Positions 1-8,129 of a stretch of 64,000 nucleotides of DNA are shown one piece after another. Positions within the stretch are counted from its first letter, which is position 1; each line of letters opens with the position of its first letter. This DNA is from Pseudoflavitalea sp. G-6-1-2 (lineage in GTDB: Bacteria > Bacteroidota > Bacteroidia > Chitinophagales > Chitinophagaceae). The notes under the pieces were generated by a model, which searched no databases, was not told where the DNA came from, and saw only the letters and a list, made by a program, of their open reading frames with translations. Location of the stretch: contig NZ_JABBGB010000001.1 of assembly GCF_012927185.1 (NCBI RefSeq), positions 124,001 through 188,000 on the forward strand. The letters are read 5' to 3'. Made by a program: the position numbers and the translations under genes.

Positions 1-396
1 GAAGCGGATATTCAGTTTACCATAAAAGGCGGGAATGAAGTATTGCAGATAGTGCCGCTGCTGTTCATTCAGTTTATCGAGAACAGCTTCAAACATGGCG
101 CACATCGGGTGAACGACAAGGGGTACATCCATGGATCGCTCGAAGTGAGCAATGGCAGGGTACATTTCAATCTGGCCAATGATCTGCCGGAAGCGGGTGG
201 GTTCAGCATGTTCAAACACAATGCAGCAGCGCAGCAAACAGCTGTAAACAATGGCACCGTTTACGGAGGCATCGGTATCAAAAATGTAGAGAAACGATTG
301 GAGATGTTCTATCCCGGCAGGCATAAGCTGAACATCAAAAAAGATGAACATCGTTACGAGGTGACCATCGATATCATCATCAATGGTCCATACTAA
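1..396 (+). CDS. Sensor histidine kinase, LytS/YehU type (C-terminal part)
   Basis: The reading frame is open from base 1, so the gene starts outside the window; 131 codons remain. The fragment is the ATP-binding half of a LytS-type kinase. The N-box reads FIENSFKHG, and the G-box/terminal part reads GGIGIKNVEKRLEMFYPG, which is characteristic of the His_kinase/HATPase pair of this family. The membrane sensor part is not visible. The next gene, 55 bp downstream, is a LytTR response regulator, the usual cognate partner. The stimulus cannot be told from this fragment. Confidence 0.9.
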   Translation, partial: EADIQFTIKGGNEVLQIVPLLFIQFIENSFKHGAHRVNDKGYIHGSLEVSNGRVHFNLANDLPEAGGFSMFKHNAAAQQTAVNNGTVYGGIGIKNVEKRLEMFYPGRHKLNIKKDEHRYEVTIDIIINGPY

Positions 397-451
397 CAGA
401 GTTATTCAATGATAACAGATACTAACGTTTAAGCATAACTGACAAACGCAC

Positions 452-1156
452 ATGATCAAATGTCTTATTTGCGATGATGAGCTGATGGCACACCAGGTAC
501 TGGAAGCCTACATTCTGCAAACACCCGGACTCACCCTCGTGGGCAAATGCCGCAATGCGCTGGAAGCCTTTGCCAAACTGGAACAGCAGCCCATCGACCT
601 TATCTTTCTCGATATCGAAATGCCGCTGGTGAATGGCATCAGCTTTCTGAAAACACTGATCAACCCACCCAAGGTTATCTTCACAACGGCCTACTCCAAT
701 TACGCGCTGGAGAGTTACGAACTGAATGCAGTGGATTATCTGCTGAAGCCATTCTCACCGGAAAGGTTTGCGAAAGCCATCGATAAAGTGAAACTGGCTA
801 TCGGCAATCAATCGCAGCCCGAAGCGGAGAAACCTGCTGAAGAAACGGCCCTTGTGATCAAAGAGAAAGAAGGGTTCATTCGTGTATCGCACGACAACAT
901 CCTTTATATCGAAGCATCGAAAGATTATATGCGCGTAGTTACTCCGGGTAAAGTGCATCTGGTGCATATCACCATGAAAAAACTCGAAGAATCGTTGCCT
1001 GCCACACAGTTTGTGCGCACGCATAAATCTTTCATGGTTTCGCTGCGCGCAATACGCATGGTGCGTTCTGCGGAGCTGGTGCTTACCAGTGGAACCGTTA
1101 TCCCTGTAAGCGTTAATTACAAAGATCAGGTGAATGAGAAGTTCAAAGGGAATTGA
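452..1156 (+). CDS. LytTR-family response regulator
   Basis: 234 residues. Residues 1-120 form a receiver domain with acidic pair D8/D9, phosphoacceptor D54 in LIFLDIEMP, and the conserved lysine in LLKPFSPERF. Residues about 135-234 form a LytTR DNA-binding domain (FIRVSHDNILYIEASKDYMR and RTHKSFMVS are typical). It follows the histidine kinase in the same direction and very likely receives phosphate from it. The stop codon abuts the stop of rimM on the other strand with no intergenic base, so the two transcripts converge without a spacer. Confidence 0.95.
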   Translation: MIKCLICDDELMAHQVLEAYILQTPGLTLVGKCRNALEAFAKLEQQPIDLIFLDIEMPLVNGISFLKTLINPPKVIFTTAYSNYALESYELNAVDYLLKPFSPERFAKAIDKVKLAIGNQSQPEAEKPAEETALVIKEKEGFIRVSHDNILYIEASKDYMRVVTPGKVHLVHITMKKLEESLPATQFVRTHKSFMVSLRAIRMVRSAELVLTSGTVIPVSVNYKDQVNEKFKGN

Positions 1157-1672
1157 TCATCTGAATACATCGAGCAGGCCATCGGGCAGCACCACATGCA
1201 CCTGCTTCAGTTTCTTGTCTACTTTCAGCAGAGTTTCCGGATGCATGGGAATGAGCGCTTCATTGCCATCGAGATCGATGCGGGCCAGCACCTGATGCGG
1301 CTGTTCGATCACTTCGAGAATTTCGCCGATATCGGTTCCGTTATCGATGATATGAAAACCGAGTAAAGAAATGGGGGCAGTTTTATTGGTGAACTGCTGT
1401 ACCGTGGCTTCGGGCAACCAGATCTGTTTCTGAATAAAATTGCGGGCTTCTTCTTTGGTATTGATGCCTTCGATTTTGATGAAGAGCTCCGTCTCGTTTT
1501 TGATGCGTGTTTCTTCTACAAAGTATGGAAGCAGTTCGTCGCGTTTCACTTCGATAAAAATAGTGGTAACGCCCTTGAGGGCTGTTTTCTGGCCGAGGTG
1601 ATGCACCAGCACCAGCTCACCTTTCACACCGAAGGTGGCTGCTAATTTTCCGATACTTTGATAATTGGTCAT
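1157..1672 (-). CDS. rimM: Ribosome maturation factor RimM
   Basis: 171 residues from the ATG at 1672; an in-frame ATG at 1708 would add twelve residues lying in the rpsP-rimM gap and is unlikely. The N-terminal RimM beta-barrel begins YQSIGKLAATFGVKGELVL and the C-terminal PRC-barrel part contains LIPMHPETLLKVD. RimM assists late maturation of the 30S head by binding S19. It follows rpsP, as in many bacteria, but the two are separated here by a hairpin with a T-run. trmD, usually in the same operon, lies about 54 kb away at 55369-56046. Confidence 0.93.
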   Translation of the reverse strand: MTNYQSIGKLAATFGVKGELVLVHHLGQKTALKGVTTIFIEVKRDELLPYFVEETRIKNETELFIKIEGINTKEEARNFIQKQIWLPEATVQQFTNKTAPISLLGFHIIDNGTDIGEILEVIEQPHQVLARIDLDGNEALIPMHPETLLKVDKKLKQVHVVLPDGLLDVFR

Positions 1673-1704
1673 AGTGTATGCCCGCAAGTTAGTAAATGAA
1701 TGGA

Positions 1705-1738
1705 ACAAAAAATCCCGATGAAAGATTCACCGGGATTT
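1705..1738 (-). terminator. Hairpin with T-run between rpsP and rimM
   Basis: Read on the minus strand, AAATCCCG (1738-1731) and CGGGATTT (1717-1710) form an 8-bp stem with a 13-nt loop, followed by a short T-run. It fits a Rho-independent terminator or attenuator after rpsP, and would lower rimM expression relative to S16. Confidence 0.6.
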
Positions 1739-1762
1739 AATAGGTTGATTCCATGCGCTAAA

Positions 1763-2188
1763 TTAACCTTCGCTCTTACGTGGTCCGGCAGGTGCCATTG
1801 GACGACGGGGACGACGGTCTCTGGCACTGGCTTCTACGCGCTTTTTCAGTTGCGCTTCGTGCTCAGTGTGCCATTTCTGGAATTTCTCCATAGCAGCAGC
1901 CTCATCGAAAAGACCGAGCTTAACGCCACGCAGAAGGTGTTTCAGGTAAAGCACTCCTTTGAAAGACAGGATACGACGAACAGTATCTGTAGGCTGAGCA
2001 CCTTTGTGCAGCCAATCAAGCGCTTTCTGGCGATCCAGTTGAATGCTTGCAGGAACTGTAAGTGGATTGTAAGTACCCAGCTTTTGAATGAATTTACCAT
2101 CTCTGGGTGAACGAGCATCGGCAACTACGATGAAGTAGAATGGTCTTTTTTTAGACCCATGACGTTGCAGTCTGATTTTTACTGGCAT
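1763..2188 (-). CDS. rpsP: 30S ribosomal protein S16
   Basis: 141 residues. The N-terminal 80 residues are canonical S16 ([20 protein letters not shown], then [15 protein letters not shown]). The protein is much longer than the roughly 80-90 residues of E. coli S16; the extra C-terminal part is charged ([19 protein letters not shown]), and such extensions are common in Bacteroidota. Transcription probably starts from the strong promoter at 2252-2282. rimM follows on the same strand after a hairpin. Confidence 0.96.
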   Translation of the reverse strand: MPVKIRLQRHGSKKRPFYFIVVADARSPRDGKFIQKLGTYNPLTVPASIQLDRQKALDWLHKGAQPTDTVRRILSFKGVLYLKHLLRGVKLGLFDEAAAMEKFQKWHTEHEAQLKKRVEASARDRRPRRPMAPAGPRKSEG

Positions 2189-2251
2189 TTTAAATAGAAA
2201 TTTAAATGCGTGAACAAATAGGGTTACAATTTAAAAAAATGTCAAGGATTG

Positions 2252-2282
2252 CAAAGGTAACAATACCCCTGACTTTGCCAAA
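2252..2282 (-). promoter_or_regulatory. Bacteroidota-type promoter of rpsP
   Basis: On the minus strand a -33 TTTG (2282-2279) is followed after exactly 19 bp by TACCTTTG (2259-2252), a perfect match to the Bacteroidota -7 consensus TAnnTTTG. The expected transcription start is about 55 bp before the rpsP start codon. Confidence 0.75.
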
Positions 2283-2344
2283 TTTAATACAATTCGGATA
2301 TAAAATTCAGTGCGTAGTTAAAATTTTACATTCCGCGGAAACTC

Positions 2345-3664
2345 TTAACGGCGGCCCAGTCCCATGCGTCCCATCGGCATTTTGTTCATCATTTTCATCA
2401 TGCCTTTCATCTGTTCGAACTGCTTCAGAAATCCGTTCAGTTCGTCCATACTTTTTCCTGCCCCTTTGGCAATCCGCGTTTTACGACGGGCGTCGATTAT
2501 TTCAGGGTTTGAACGCTCTTCGGGTGTCATTGAATTGATCAATGCTTCGATACCCTGAAAAGCATCATCGGATATATCGATGTCTTTTACAGCCTTTCCA
2601 ACACCGGGGATCATTCCGAGGAGATCTTTGATATTTCCCATCTTCTTGATCTGCTCCAGCTGCTGTTTGAAATCGCTCAGATCAAACTGGTTCTTTCTGA
2701 TCTTCTTCTCCAGCTTCTTGGCTTCTGCTTCATCGAACTGTGCCTGAGCCTTTTCTACGAGGGTAGTGATATCACCCATGCCCAGGATACGCTGTGCCAT
2801 ACGCTCGGGGTAGAACACATCGAGGGTATCCATCTTCTCACCACTGCTTACAAACTTGATCGGTTTGTTCACGGTGTATTTGATGGATAAGGCAGCACCA
2901 CCACGGGTATCACCATCCAATTTGGTGAGTACCACGCCGCTGAAGTCGAGGCGATCGTTGAAGGCCTTGGCAGTGTTCACTGCATCCTGACCGGTCATAG
3001 AATCCACCACGAACAGGATCTCCTGCGGTTTCACGGCAGATTTTACATTGGCCACTTCGGTCATCATCTGCTCGTCTACAGCCAGTCGGCCGGCAGTATC
3101 GATGATCAGTACGTTCTTATTTCTGCTTTTTGCCTCTTTCACCGCATTGGTGGCGATGTCTACGGCATTTTTATTTTCTGGTTCGCTGTACACTTCTACC
3201 CCAATCTGTTCGCCCAGCACTTTCAGCTGATCGATGGCCGCAGGGCGGTAGATATCCGCCGCCACCAGCATGGGGTTGAGGTTCTTACGTGTTTTGAGGT
3301 AGTTGGCCAGTTTGGCGCTGAAAGTGGTTTTACCCGAACCCTGCAGACCGGCAATGAGAATTACAGCGGGATTGCCTTTGGCATTGAACTCGCTTTCGGT
3401 TCCTCCCATCAGTTCGGCGAGCTCGTCTTTTACGATCTTCACCATCAGCTGGCCAGGACTCACTGCTGTTAATACTTTCTGCCCCAGGGCAGTATCGCGC
3501 ACCTTGTCGGTGAAATCCTTCGCGATCTTGTAGTTCACGTCGGCATCAACCAATGCACGGCGTATATCCTTTACCGTGGCTGCAATATTTAACTCGGTGA
3601 TTCTTCCTTCACCCTTTATCTGTTTGAAGGCCGATTCTAACCGCTCTGTAAGATTCTGGAACAT
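2345..3664 (-). CDS. ffh: Signal recognition particle GTPase Ffh
   Basis: 439 residues, normal family length. An N-terminal helical bundle is followed by the GTPase domain with P-loop GLQGSGKTTFSAKLA, DTAGRL and TKLDGDTRGGAALS, and by a methionine-rich M domain ending QMKGMMKMMNKMPMGRMGLG that binds 4.5S RNA and signal peptides. It targets membrane and secretory proteins to the translocon together with FtsY. It sits between rpoD and rpsP, all leftward, and appears to have its own promoter. Confidence 0.97.
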   Translation of the reverse strand: MFQNLTERLESAFKQIKGEGRITELNIAATVKDIRRALVDADVNYKIAKDFTDKVRDTALGQKVLTAVSPGQLMVKIVKDELAELMGGTESEFNAKGNPAVILIAGLQGSGKTTFSAKLANYLKTRKNLNPMLVAADIYRPAAIDQLKVLGEQIGVEVYSEPENKNAVDIATNAVKEAKSRNKNVLIIDTAGRLAVDEQMMTEVANVKSAVKPQEILFVVDSMTGQDAVNTAKAFNDRLDFSGVVLTKLDGDTRGGAALSIKYTVNKPIKFVSSGEKMDTLDVFYPERMAQRILGMGDITTLVEKAQAQFDEAEAKKLEKKIRKNQFDLSDFKQQLEQIKKMGNIKDLLGMIPGVGKAVKDIDISDDAFQGIEALINSMTPEERSNPEIIDARRKTRIAKGAGKSMDELNGFLKQFEQMKGMMKMMNKMPMGRMGLGRR

Positions 3665-3693
3665 GATTTTATCAATTTTCTAAAAATGCGACT

Positions 3694-3733
3694 GCGGGGC
3701 CGTCTATCCATTCAGGGACAGTACAGACCCCGC
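3694..3733 (-). promoter_or_regulatory. Leader hairpin of ffh
   Basis: GCGGGG at 3694-3699 pairs with CCCCGC at 3728-3733 and is supported by GTCT/AGAC next to it. The hairpin lies between the putative ffh promoter and start codon, within the 5' leader. There is no T-run, so it is not an obvious terminator. Function unknown. Confidence 0.35.
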
Positions 3734-3754
3734 CAACATTTGAATTTCAGCGGG

Positions 3755-3762
3755 CAAATTTA
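3755..3762 (-). promoter_or_regulatory. Putative -7 box of ffh
   Basis: The minus strand reads TAAATTTG, a perfect TAnnTTTG match, about 90 bp before the ffh start. The -33 side is weak (TTTA after 18 bp). Confidence 0.45.
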
Positions 3763-3816
3763 CAGTAAGATTGTGAAGTGTAAAGCTTTCTTTCGGGTAT
3801 TTGCTCTTTTTTCGGA

Positions 3817-4686
3817 TTATACGCCCAGGTAACTGCGAAGTGCCCTTGAACGTGAATTGGTTCTCAGCTTGGTAATGGCTTTGTCTTTGATCTGCCGTAC
3901 CCGCTCGCGCGTGAGATTGAATTTATCGCCGATATCTTCGAGGCTCATGGGATGGTCTACCCCAATTCCGAAGAAATAGCAGATCACTTCTTTCTGGCGC
4001 TCGGTAAGCATTTTCATCGACCGCTCGATTTCCATGCGGAGGCTCTCTTTGTGCTCGATATTGGTTTCTGCCCGCTCTGCATTCGGATTCTCCAGTACAT
4101 CAACCAATGTATTGTCTTCACCTTCCGAAAGTGGTGTATCCATGCTCACATGCCTGGCAGCGATGCCGAGTGTGGCCGATACTTCTTCCGTTTCGAGTTC
4201 AAGCAGTTCGGCCAGTTCTTCGGGGCTGGGTTCGCGTTCGAACTCCTGCTCCAGCTGGGAGAATGCTTTCTGAATTTTGTTGGTGAGACCTACTTTGTTG
4301 AGAGGGAGACGAACAATGCGGGATTGTTCAGCGAGTGCCTGCAGAATGCTTTGGCGAATCCACCATACGGCGTAAGAGATGAATTTGAAACCGCGCGTTT
4401 CATCGAAACGCTGTGCTGCTTTGATAAGGCCGAGGTTACCTTCATTGATCAGATCAGGTAAGGAAAGTCCCTGATTCTGATATTGTTTGGCAACGGATAC
4501 CACAAAGCGGAGGTTGGCTTTGGTCAGTTTGTCGAGGGCAGACTGATCTCCCTGTTTGATTCTACGGGCGAGTCTGACTTCTTCTTCAGGGCTGATCAAT
4601 TCAACTTTACCGATTTCCTGCAGGTATTTCTCAAGGCTCTGAGATTCACGATTCGTTATCGATTTCGTGATCTTGAGTTGACGCAT
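3817..4686 (-). CDS. rpoD: Primary sigma factor RpoD/SigA (short Bacteroidota form)
   Basis: 289 residues from [16 protein letters not shown]; an ATG two codons upstream (4692) is an equally readable start. Region 1.2 ([19 protein letters not shown]), regions 2.1-2.4 ([20 protein letters not shown], then [15 protein letters not shown]), region 3 and region 4.2 ([18 protein letters not shown]) are present. Region 1.1 and the long non-conserved insert of E. coli RpoD are absent, as expected for the housekeeping sigma factor of this phylum. Its promoters have the TTTG/TAnnTTTG form seen several times in this window. Its leader holds a small CCTGG/CCAGG hairpin (4734-4749). Confidence 0.96.
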   Translation of the reverse strand: MRQLKITKSITNRESQSLEKYLQEIGKVELISPEEEVRLARRIKQGDQSALDKLTKANLRFVVSVAKQYQNQGLSLPDLINEGNLGLIKAAQRFDETRGFKFISYAVWWIRQSILQALAEQSRIVRLPLNKVGLTNKIQKAFSQLEQEFEREPSPEELAELLELETEEVSATLGIAARHVSMDTPLSEGEDNTLVDVLENPNAERAETNIEHKESLRMEIERSMKMLTERQKEVICYFFGIGVDHPMSLEDIGDKFNLTRERVRQIKDKAITKLRTNSRSRALRSYLGV

Positions 4687-5011
4687 ACTCATAGGTTGAG
4701 GTCGTTTAAAGGGTTTTTAAGGTTTAAAGGTTACCTGGTATTATCCAGGAGAAAAACGTAATAAAGCCTGTTTTCTTATATGATGATCGTCAACTTGTAA
4801 AAAGCCTGCAAAAGCAATTTAACCAATTCAAGCCCATTTTCCAAAAAAAAGAATGCTAAGCAACTGGTTTACAGTAGTTTTAAAGTTTTTCCCTTCAATG
4901 TTATCTTTCCATATCTTTAACGGGCCCCTTAACAAAAAAATTTTTGGGGTAGTATTATTTTTCTATTATTGCAACACAGGTATTACAAAAAGTTTTCAAT
5001 ACAAGGAGTAG
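4687..5011 (+). other. Divergent intergenic region, rpoD / START-like gene
   Basis: 325 bp, AT-rich. It holds the CCTGG(TATTAT)CCAGG hairpin at 4734-4749 in the rpoD leader and an unusually good Shine-Dalgarno AAGGAG at 5003-5008 for the rightward gene. No perfect TAnnTTTG promoter box was found on either strand; a TGCTTTTG on the minus strand is the closest for rpoD. Confidence 0.4.
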
Positions 5012-5392
5012 ATGAGTAAGAAACAACAATTTACGTTAGAGTATCCGGTAAGGTGTTCTCCTTCCATTTTATACGAATTTCTCAGTACACCTGCGGGTTT
5101 GCAGGAGTGGTTTGCTGATAAAGTGGACGAGCGGGATAATGTTTTCAGTTTTTCCTGGAATGGAACAATCGATAAAGCAGAAGTAACAGAAAGCGAAGAA
5201 GACAAGTTCATCCGTTTTCATTGGCTTCATGCACCATCTGAAGAATTTTTTGAGTTTCGCATCGAAAAATCAGAAGTAACCAATCAGACGATCCTCGTGA
5301 TCAAAGATTTTGCTGAGAAGAGCGACGTGAAAGATCAGAGCCAGTTATGGGGCTACCAGGTGAAAGACCTCTTCCACCGACTCGGTAACTAA
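5012..5392 (+). CDS. START-like/SRPBCC domain protein
   Basis: 126 residues, a single small-domain protein. The beginning TLEYPVRCSPSILYEFLSTP and the following GLQEWFADKVDERDNVFSF match the START/AHSA1-like fold, in which a helix-grip forms a hydrophobic cavity. Such proteins are common in Bacteroidota; the ligand is unknown. The start is fixed by AAGGAG seven bases upstream. Its stop codon overlaps the stop of the next gene on the opposite strand by four bases (CTAA at 5389-5392). Confidence 0.8.
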   Translation: MSKKQQFTLEYPVRCSPSILYEFLSTPAGLQEWFADKVDERDNVFSFSWNGTIDKAEVTESEEDKFIRFHWLHAPSEEFFEFRIEKSEVTNQTILVIKDFAEKSDVKDQSQLWGYQVKDLFHRLGN

Positions 5393-6000
5393 GGAAGCAA
5401 TGCAGTAAAGATGGCGCGGTACATTGTTTCCGCCTTTCCCGCTGATTCATTCCACATCTGTAACGGAATTCTTACAGATAACTTACAGAAATCATTAACC
5501 GAAAGATGAGAATCGATCAACTGTTCATCCAGTTGATCCATGGCTGCATAATTCGAAGCACTCAACTCATGCCGCCATTCATCTTCATTAATGCAAACCA
5601 TAAATCCTTTATCCGATAATCCCCTCTTATTTTTCTTCAACACATCCAGCAGCTTCGTTTTGTATTCGCCGCTAAGGTGCAGCGTGATGCTGAAATAATG
5701 CCCCCACCAGAACATCGTTCGGATGGCAAACACATGGTCTTTTCTGAAGATCTTCGGAAAATCGAGCATCACCCAGGGCAACCCCTCATATTTTTCTCCT
5801 TTTGATATCTTCGGAGACGAACCGGTGAATTCCTCCGGAAGATGGCTGCCATACGCTTCCATCTCCTGCCGGATTACCGGTATCATATCCCCCATCATCT
5901 CCATGGCTTTGTCGATAATGGCATTCTTTGTTAAAAGCAGTTGACCATTTTGAATGAATGCCAATTCATCTGCCGAAAGATGTATTTTTGTCCGATTCAT
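5389..6000 (-). CDS. Conserved hypothetical protein
   Basis: 203 residues; not recognised. No signal peptide or membrane segment is visible. It begins MNRTKIHLSADELAFIQNGQ, and has a methionine-rich helix (DKAMEMMGDMIPVIRQEM) and a central tryptophan-rich stretch (IRTMFWWGHYFSITLHLSG). The composition is that of a soluble cytoplasmic protein. It is convergent with the START-like gene and divergent from the permease gene, whose start is only 25 bp away, so its upstream region and the permease promoter overlap. Coding nature is supported by length and absence of any better reading on the other strand. Confidence 0.7.
   Translation of the reverse strand: MNRTKIHLSADELAFIQNGQLLLTKNAIIDKAMEMMGDMIPVIRQEMEAYGSHLPEEFTGSSPKISKGEKYEGLPWVMLDFPKIFRKDHVFAIRTMFWWGHYFSITLHLSGEYKTKLLDVLKKNKRGLSDKGFMVCINEDEWRHELSASNYAAMDQLDEQLIDSHLSVNDFCKLSVRIPLQMWNESAGKAETMYRAIFTALLP
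5983..5990 (+). promoter_or_regulatory. Putative -7 box for the LptF/LptG-type gene
   Basis: TATTTTTG matches TAnnTTTG and lies 34 bp before the GTG start at 6025, inside the first codons of the divergent gene. No good -33 element sits 19-21 bp upstream, so this is tentative. Confidence 0.35.
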
Positions 6001-6024
6001 GTATTAAAGGTAATTAGCAGCACT

Positions 6025-7572
6025 GTGATCAAAAAACTGGATATACTTGTACTCCGGGCATTCATTGGCCCTTTTATCGCCACCTTTTTCCTCACACTTT
6101 TTGTGCTGATCCTGCAATTCTTCTGGTTGTGGATCGATGACTTTGTAGGCAAAGGTATCGATGGCATTGTAATGATGCGCCTCATGATGTACCTGAGCGC
6201 TACCCTGGTGCCGTTAGCGCTTCCATTGGCCGTGCTTTTATCTTCAATCATGACATTCGGTAACCTCGGCGAAACATTCGAGCTCGTTGCTATCAAATCG
6301 GCCGGTATCGGCCTTATGCGCTTCATGCGCCCCCTGCTTGTTACTGCTGCTCTTCTCTCCGGCGTGGCCTTCCTCTTCAACAACTACGTGATCCCCGTAG
6401 CCAATCTCAAAATGAAGACCCTCCAGAACGATGTGGTAAATAAAAAACCAGCCTTCGCACTCAAAGAAGGCGTTTTCTATACTGCCATCCCCGGATACGC
6501 GCTGAAGGTGAGCAAAAAGGAACAGGACTCCATTCTGCACAACGTTATCATCTACGAAAATGGAAACGCACAATTGCAGGATAATATGATCGCCGCCCGC
6601 AAAGGCATCATGAAAGTTACGCCAGACAAGCATTTCCTCGAATTCCGTCTGCTCGATGGATGGCGCTATCAGGAAGAAGGCAACCGCGGTACCACCAACA
6701 CACAATTCACACGCCTCGGATTCAAAGAATACAAAAAGATACTCGACCTCAGCGCTCTCACCTTCAACCAAACCGATGAGGAGACTTTCAAGAACTATCA
6801 TGAAATGCTCAATGTAGGTCAACTGAGCGTAAGAGCCGATTCACTTGCCAAAGACATTAAGAAAGTAGAAGAACGCTCACGCGTAGACCTGCTCATGTAC
6901 GCAAACTTCAACCGTTACATCGATACCGGCTGGACGGCCAGCGTGAAAGCCGCGAAGCTGCCCGACAGCATCAGATCTTTTTCGCAGCTCATACCCGACA
7001 GTCTTCGCGCGATGGTCACCGATAACAGTGCATCCTACGCAACATCCATGAAGTCTGCCATCGAAGGAAGCGCCGTCGATTACGAAGCCAAACGCAAAGA
7101 CCTCCGTCTTCACCTGATGACATTGCACGAAAAAATTGCCATGTCACTCGCCGTGCTCGTACTCTTTCTCATTGGCGCCCCACTCGGATCGATTGTGCGT
7201 AAAGGTGGTATCGGAACTCCTGTGGTATTCGCCGTAGCATTTTTCGTGATCTTCTTTTTGCTGAACAACTTCGGAAAGAAATTCGTGAAAGAAGATGTGC
7301 TGACTCCATTTGGCGGCATGTGGCTGGCCACCTTCGTACTGGTGCCCATCAGCATGTTCCTCATCTATAAAGCGCTGCACGATTCACAGCTCTTCAACAA
7401 AGAATTCTACTTCCGCATGTTCAGGAGCATTGGCAAACTGGTTGCAAAATACCGAAAGCCCAAACCTGCTCTGGCAGCGGCTTCCGGAGAAACAATCGAA
7501 ATCGGGGAGGATGTTGAAATTTCTGACGAAGTGGTTGCTGAAAAGCCAAACGAAAAGAATTCAGAGGCGTAA
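6025..7572 (+). CDS. LptF/LptG-family permease (YjgP/YjgQ)
   Basis: 515 residues from the GTG at 6025 (VIKKLDILVLRAFIGPF), which has AAAGG 14 bases upstream; an upstream in-frame ATG at 5941 would read through the start of the divergent gene. Three N-terminal membrane segments (about residues 10-40, 55-85, 100-125), a long periplasmic jellyroll-type region, and three C-terminal segments (about 365-460) follow the LptF/LptG plan. These proteins form the inner-membrane ABC exporter with LptB that drives lipopolysaccharide to the outer membrane. The protein is longer than the roughly 360 residues of E. coli LptF/G because of an enlarged periplasmic part and an acidic C-terminal tail, typical for the phylum. 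LptF or LptG cannot be decided. Confidence 0.9.
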   Translation: MIKKLDILVLRAFIGPFIATFFLTLFVLILQFFWLWIDDFVGKGIDGIVMMRLMMYLSATLVPLALPLAVLLSSIMTFGNLGETFELVAIKSAGIGLMRFMRPLLVTAALLSGVAFLFNNYVIPVANLKMKTLQNDVVNKKPAFALKEGVFYTAIPGYALKVSKKEQDSILHNVIIYENGNAQLQDNMIAARKGIMKVTPDKHFLEFRLLDGWRYQEEGNRGTTNTQFTRLGFKEYKKILDLSALTFNQTDEETFKNYHEMLNVGQLSVRADSLAKDIKKVEERSRVDLLMYANFNRYIDTGWTASVKAAKLPDSIRSFSQLIPDSLRAMVTDNSASYATSMKSAIEGSAVDYEAKRKDLRLHLMTLHEKIAMSLAVLVLFLIGAPLGSIVRKGGIGTPVVFAVAFFVIFFLLNNFGKKFVKEDVLTPFGGMWLATFVLVPISMFLIYKALHDSQLFNKEFYFRMFRSIGKLVAKYRKPKPALAAASGETIEIGEDVEISDEVVAEKPNEKNSEA

Positions 7573-7654
7573 ATTTTTCTTTTTTTTATGATGGTTTATC
7601 GGATAGAAGCAGTCTCTTCCGAATAATATGCTATGGCTTATGGGCAATTGCTTT

Positions 7655-7797
7655 GCGAAGGGATGTACAAATCCGTCGCGGAATGTGCCGGGCAGAGTTG
7701 TATCTCCGATTCAATCTAAGAATGAAGGATGGGGCAATGGTACAAAGCCAGGCGTTGACGCAACACATTCCAAGGCCGTATTTGTACATCCCTTCGC
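7655..7797 (+). repeat. Palindromic repeat element, copy 1
   Basis: 143 bp bounded by an 18-bp perfect inverted repeat (7655-7672 GCGAAGGGATGTACAAAT and 7780-7797). Inside, GGAATGTG (7680-7687) pairs with CACATTCC (7764-7771), giving a two-part hairpin with an internal loop. Two blocks (7668-7708 and 7760-7784) recur in inverted orientation in copy 2. It resembles REP/MITE-type elements, non-coding and possibly mobilised by an enzyme encoded elsewhere. Confidence 0.8.
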
Positions 7798-7952
7798 GCG
7801 CTTCGCCGGAGGTGCAGCTTTCGTTGCCTTAGAAATATTCTCATTGATAAAAGCCGGAGAAATACTTTTGAGTCACTGCAACTGAAACAATATTTTGATT
7901 CATGCATTAAGAGCATTTTTTGCAATTCAACTCTTGCCAAATCGGCGACCGA

Positions 7953-8106
7953 CCGTCGGGAAAGGGTATGCAAATACGGCCTTGGAATGTGTTGCACAGC
8001 AGCAGAGCATTGCACTACCGTTCAATCCTGTTTATCTGTAGCCTCACCGGAGATACAACGCTGCCCGGCACATTCCGCGACGGATTTGCATACCCTTTCC
8101 CGACGG
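7953..8106 (-). repeat. Palindromic repeat element, copy 2 (inverted relative to copy 1)
   Basis: 154 bp bounded by a 23-bp perfect inverted repeat (7953-7975 and 8084-8106, containing GGGTATGCAAAT). GGAATGTG (7984-7991) pairs with CACATTCC (8069-8076). The block 8048-8088 equals the reverse complement of 7668-7708 with one mismatch in 41, and 7971-7995 equals the reverse complement of 7760-7784 over 25 of 25. The outer stems of the two copies differ in sequence but are each self-complementary. Confidence 0.8.
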
Positions 8107-8129
8107 AGAAAAATCAATTGTATGATAAT

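Noticed and set aside
5941-6024. Upstream start for the LptF/LptG-type permease
   Set aside because: The extension overlaps the start of the divergent gene, and the GTG at 6025 has an AAAGG upstream and begins the conserved sequence.
7628-8015. Two short frames (7628-7885 plus, 7716-8015 minus) in the gap after the permease gene
   Set aside because: Both run through the palindromic repeat elements, and their peptides have no domain-like pattern; frames through inverted repeats are expected by chance.
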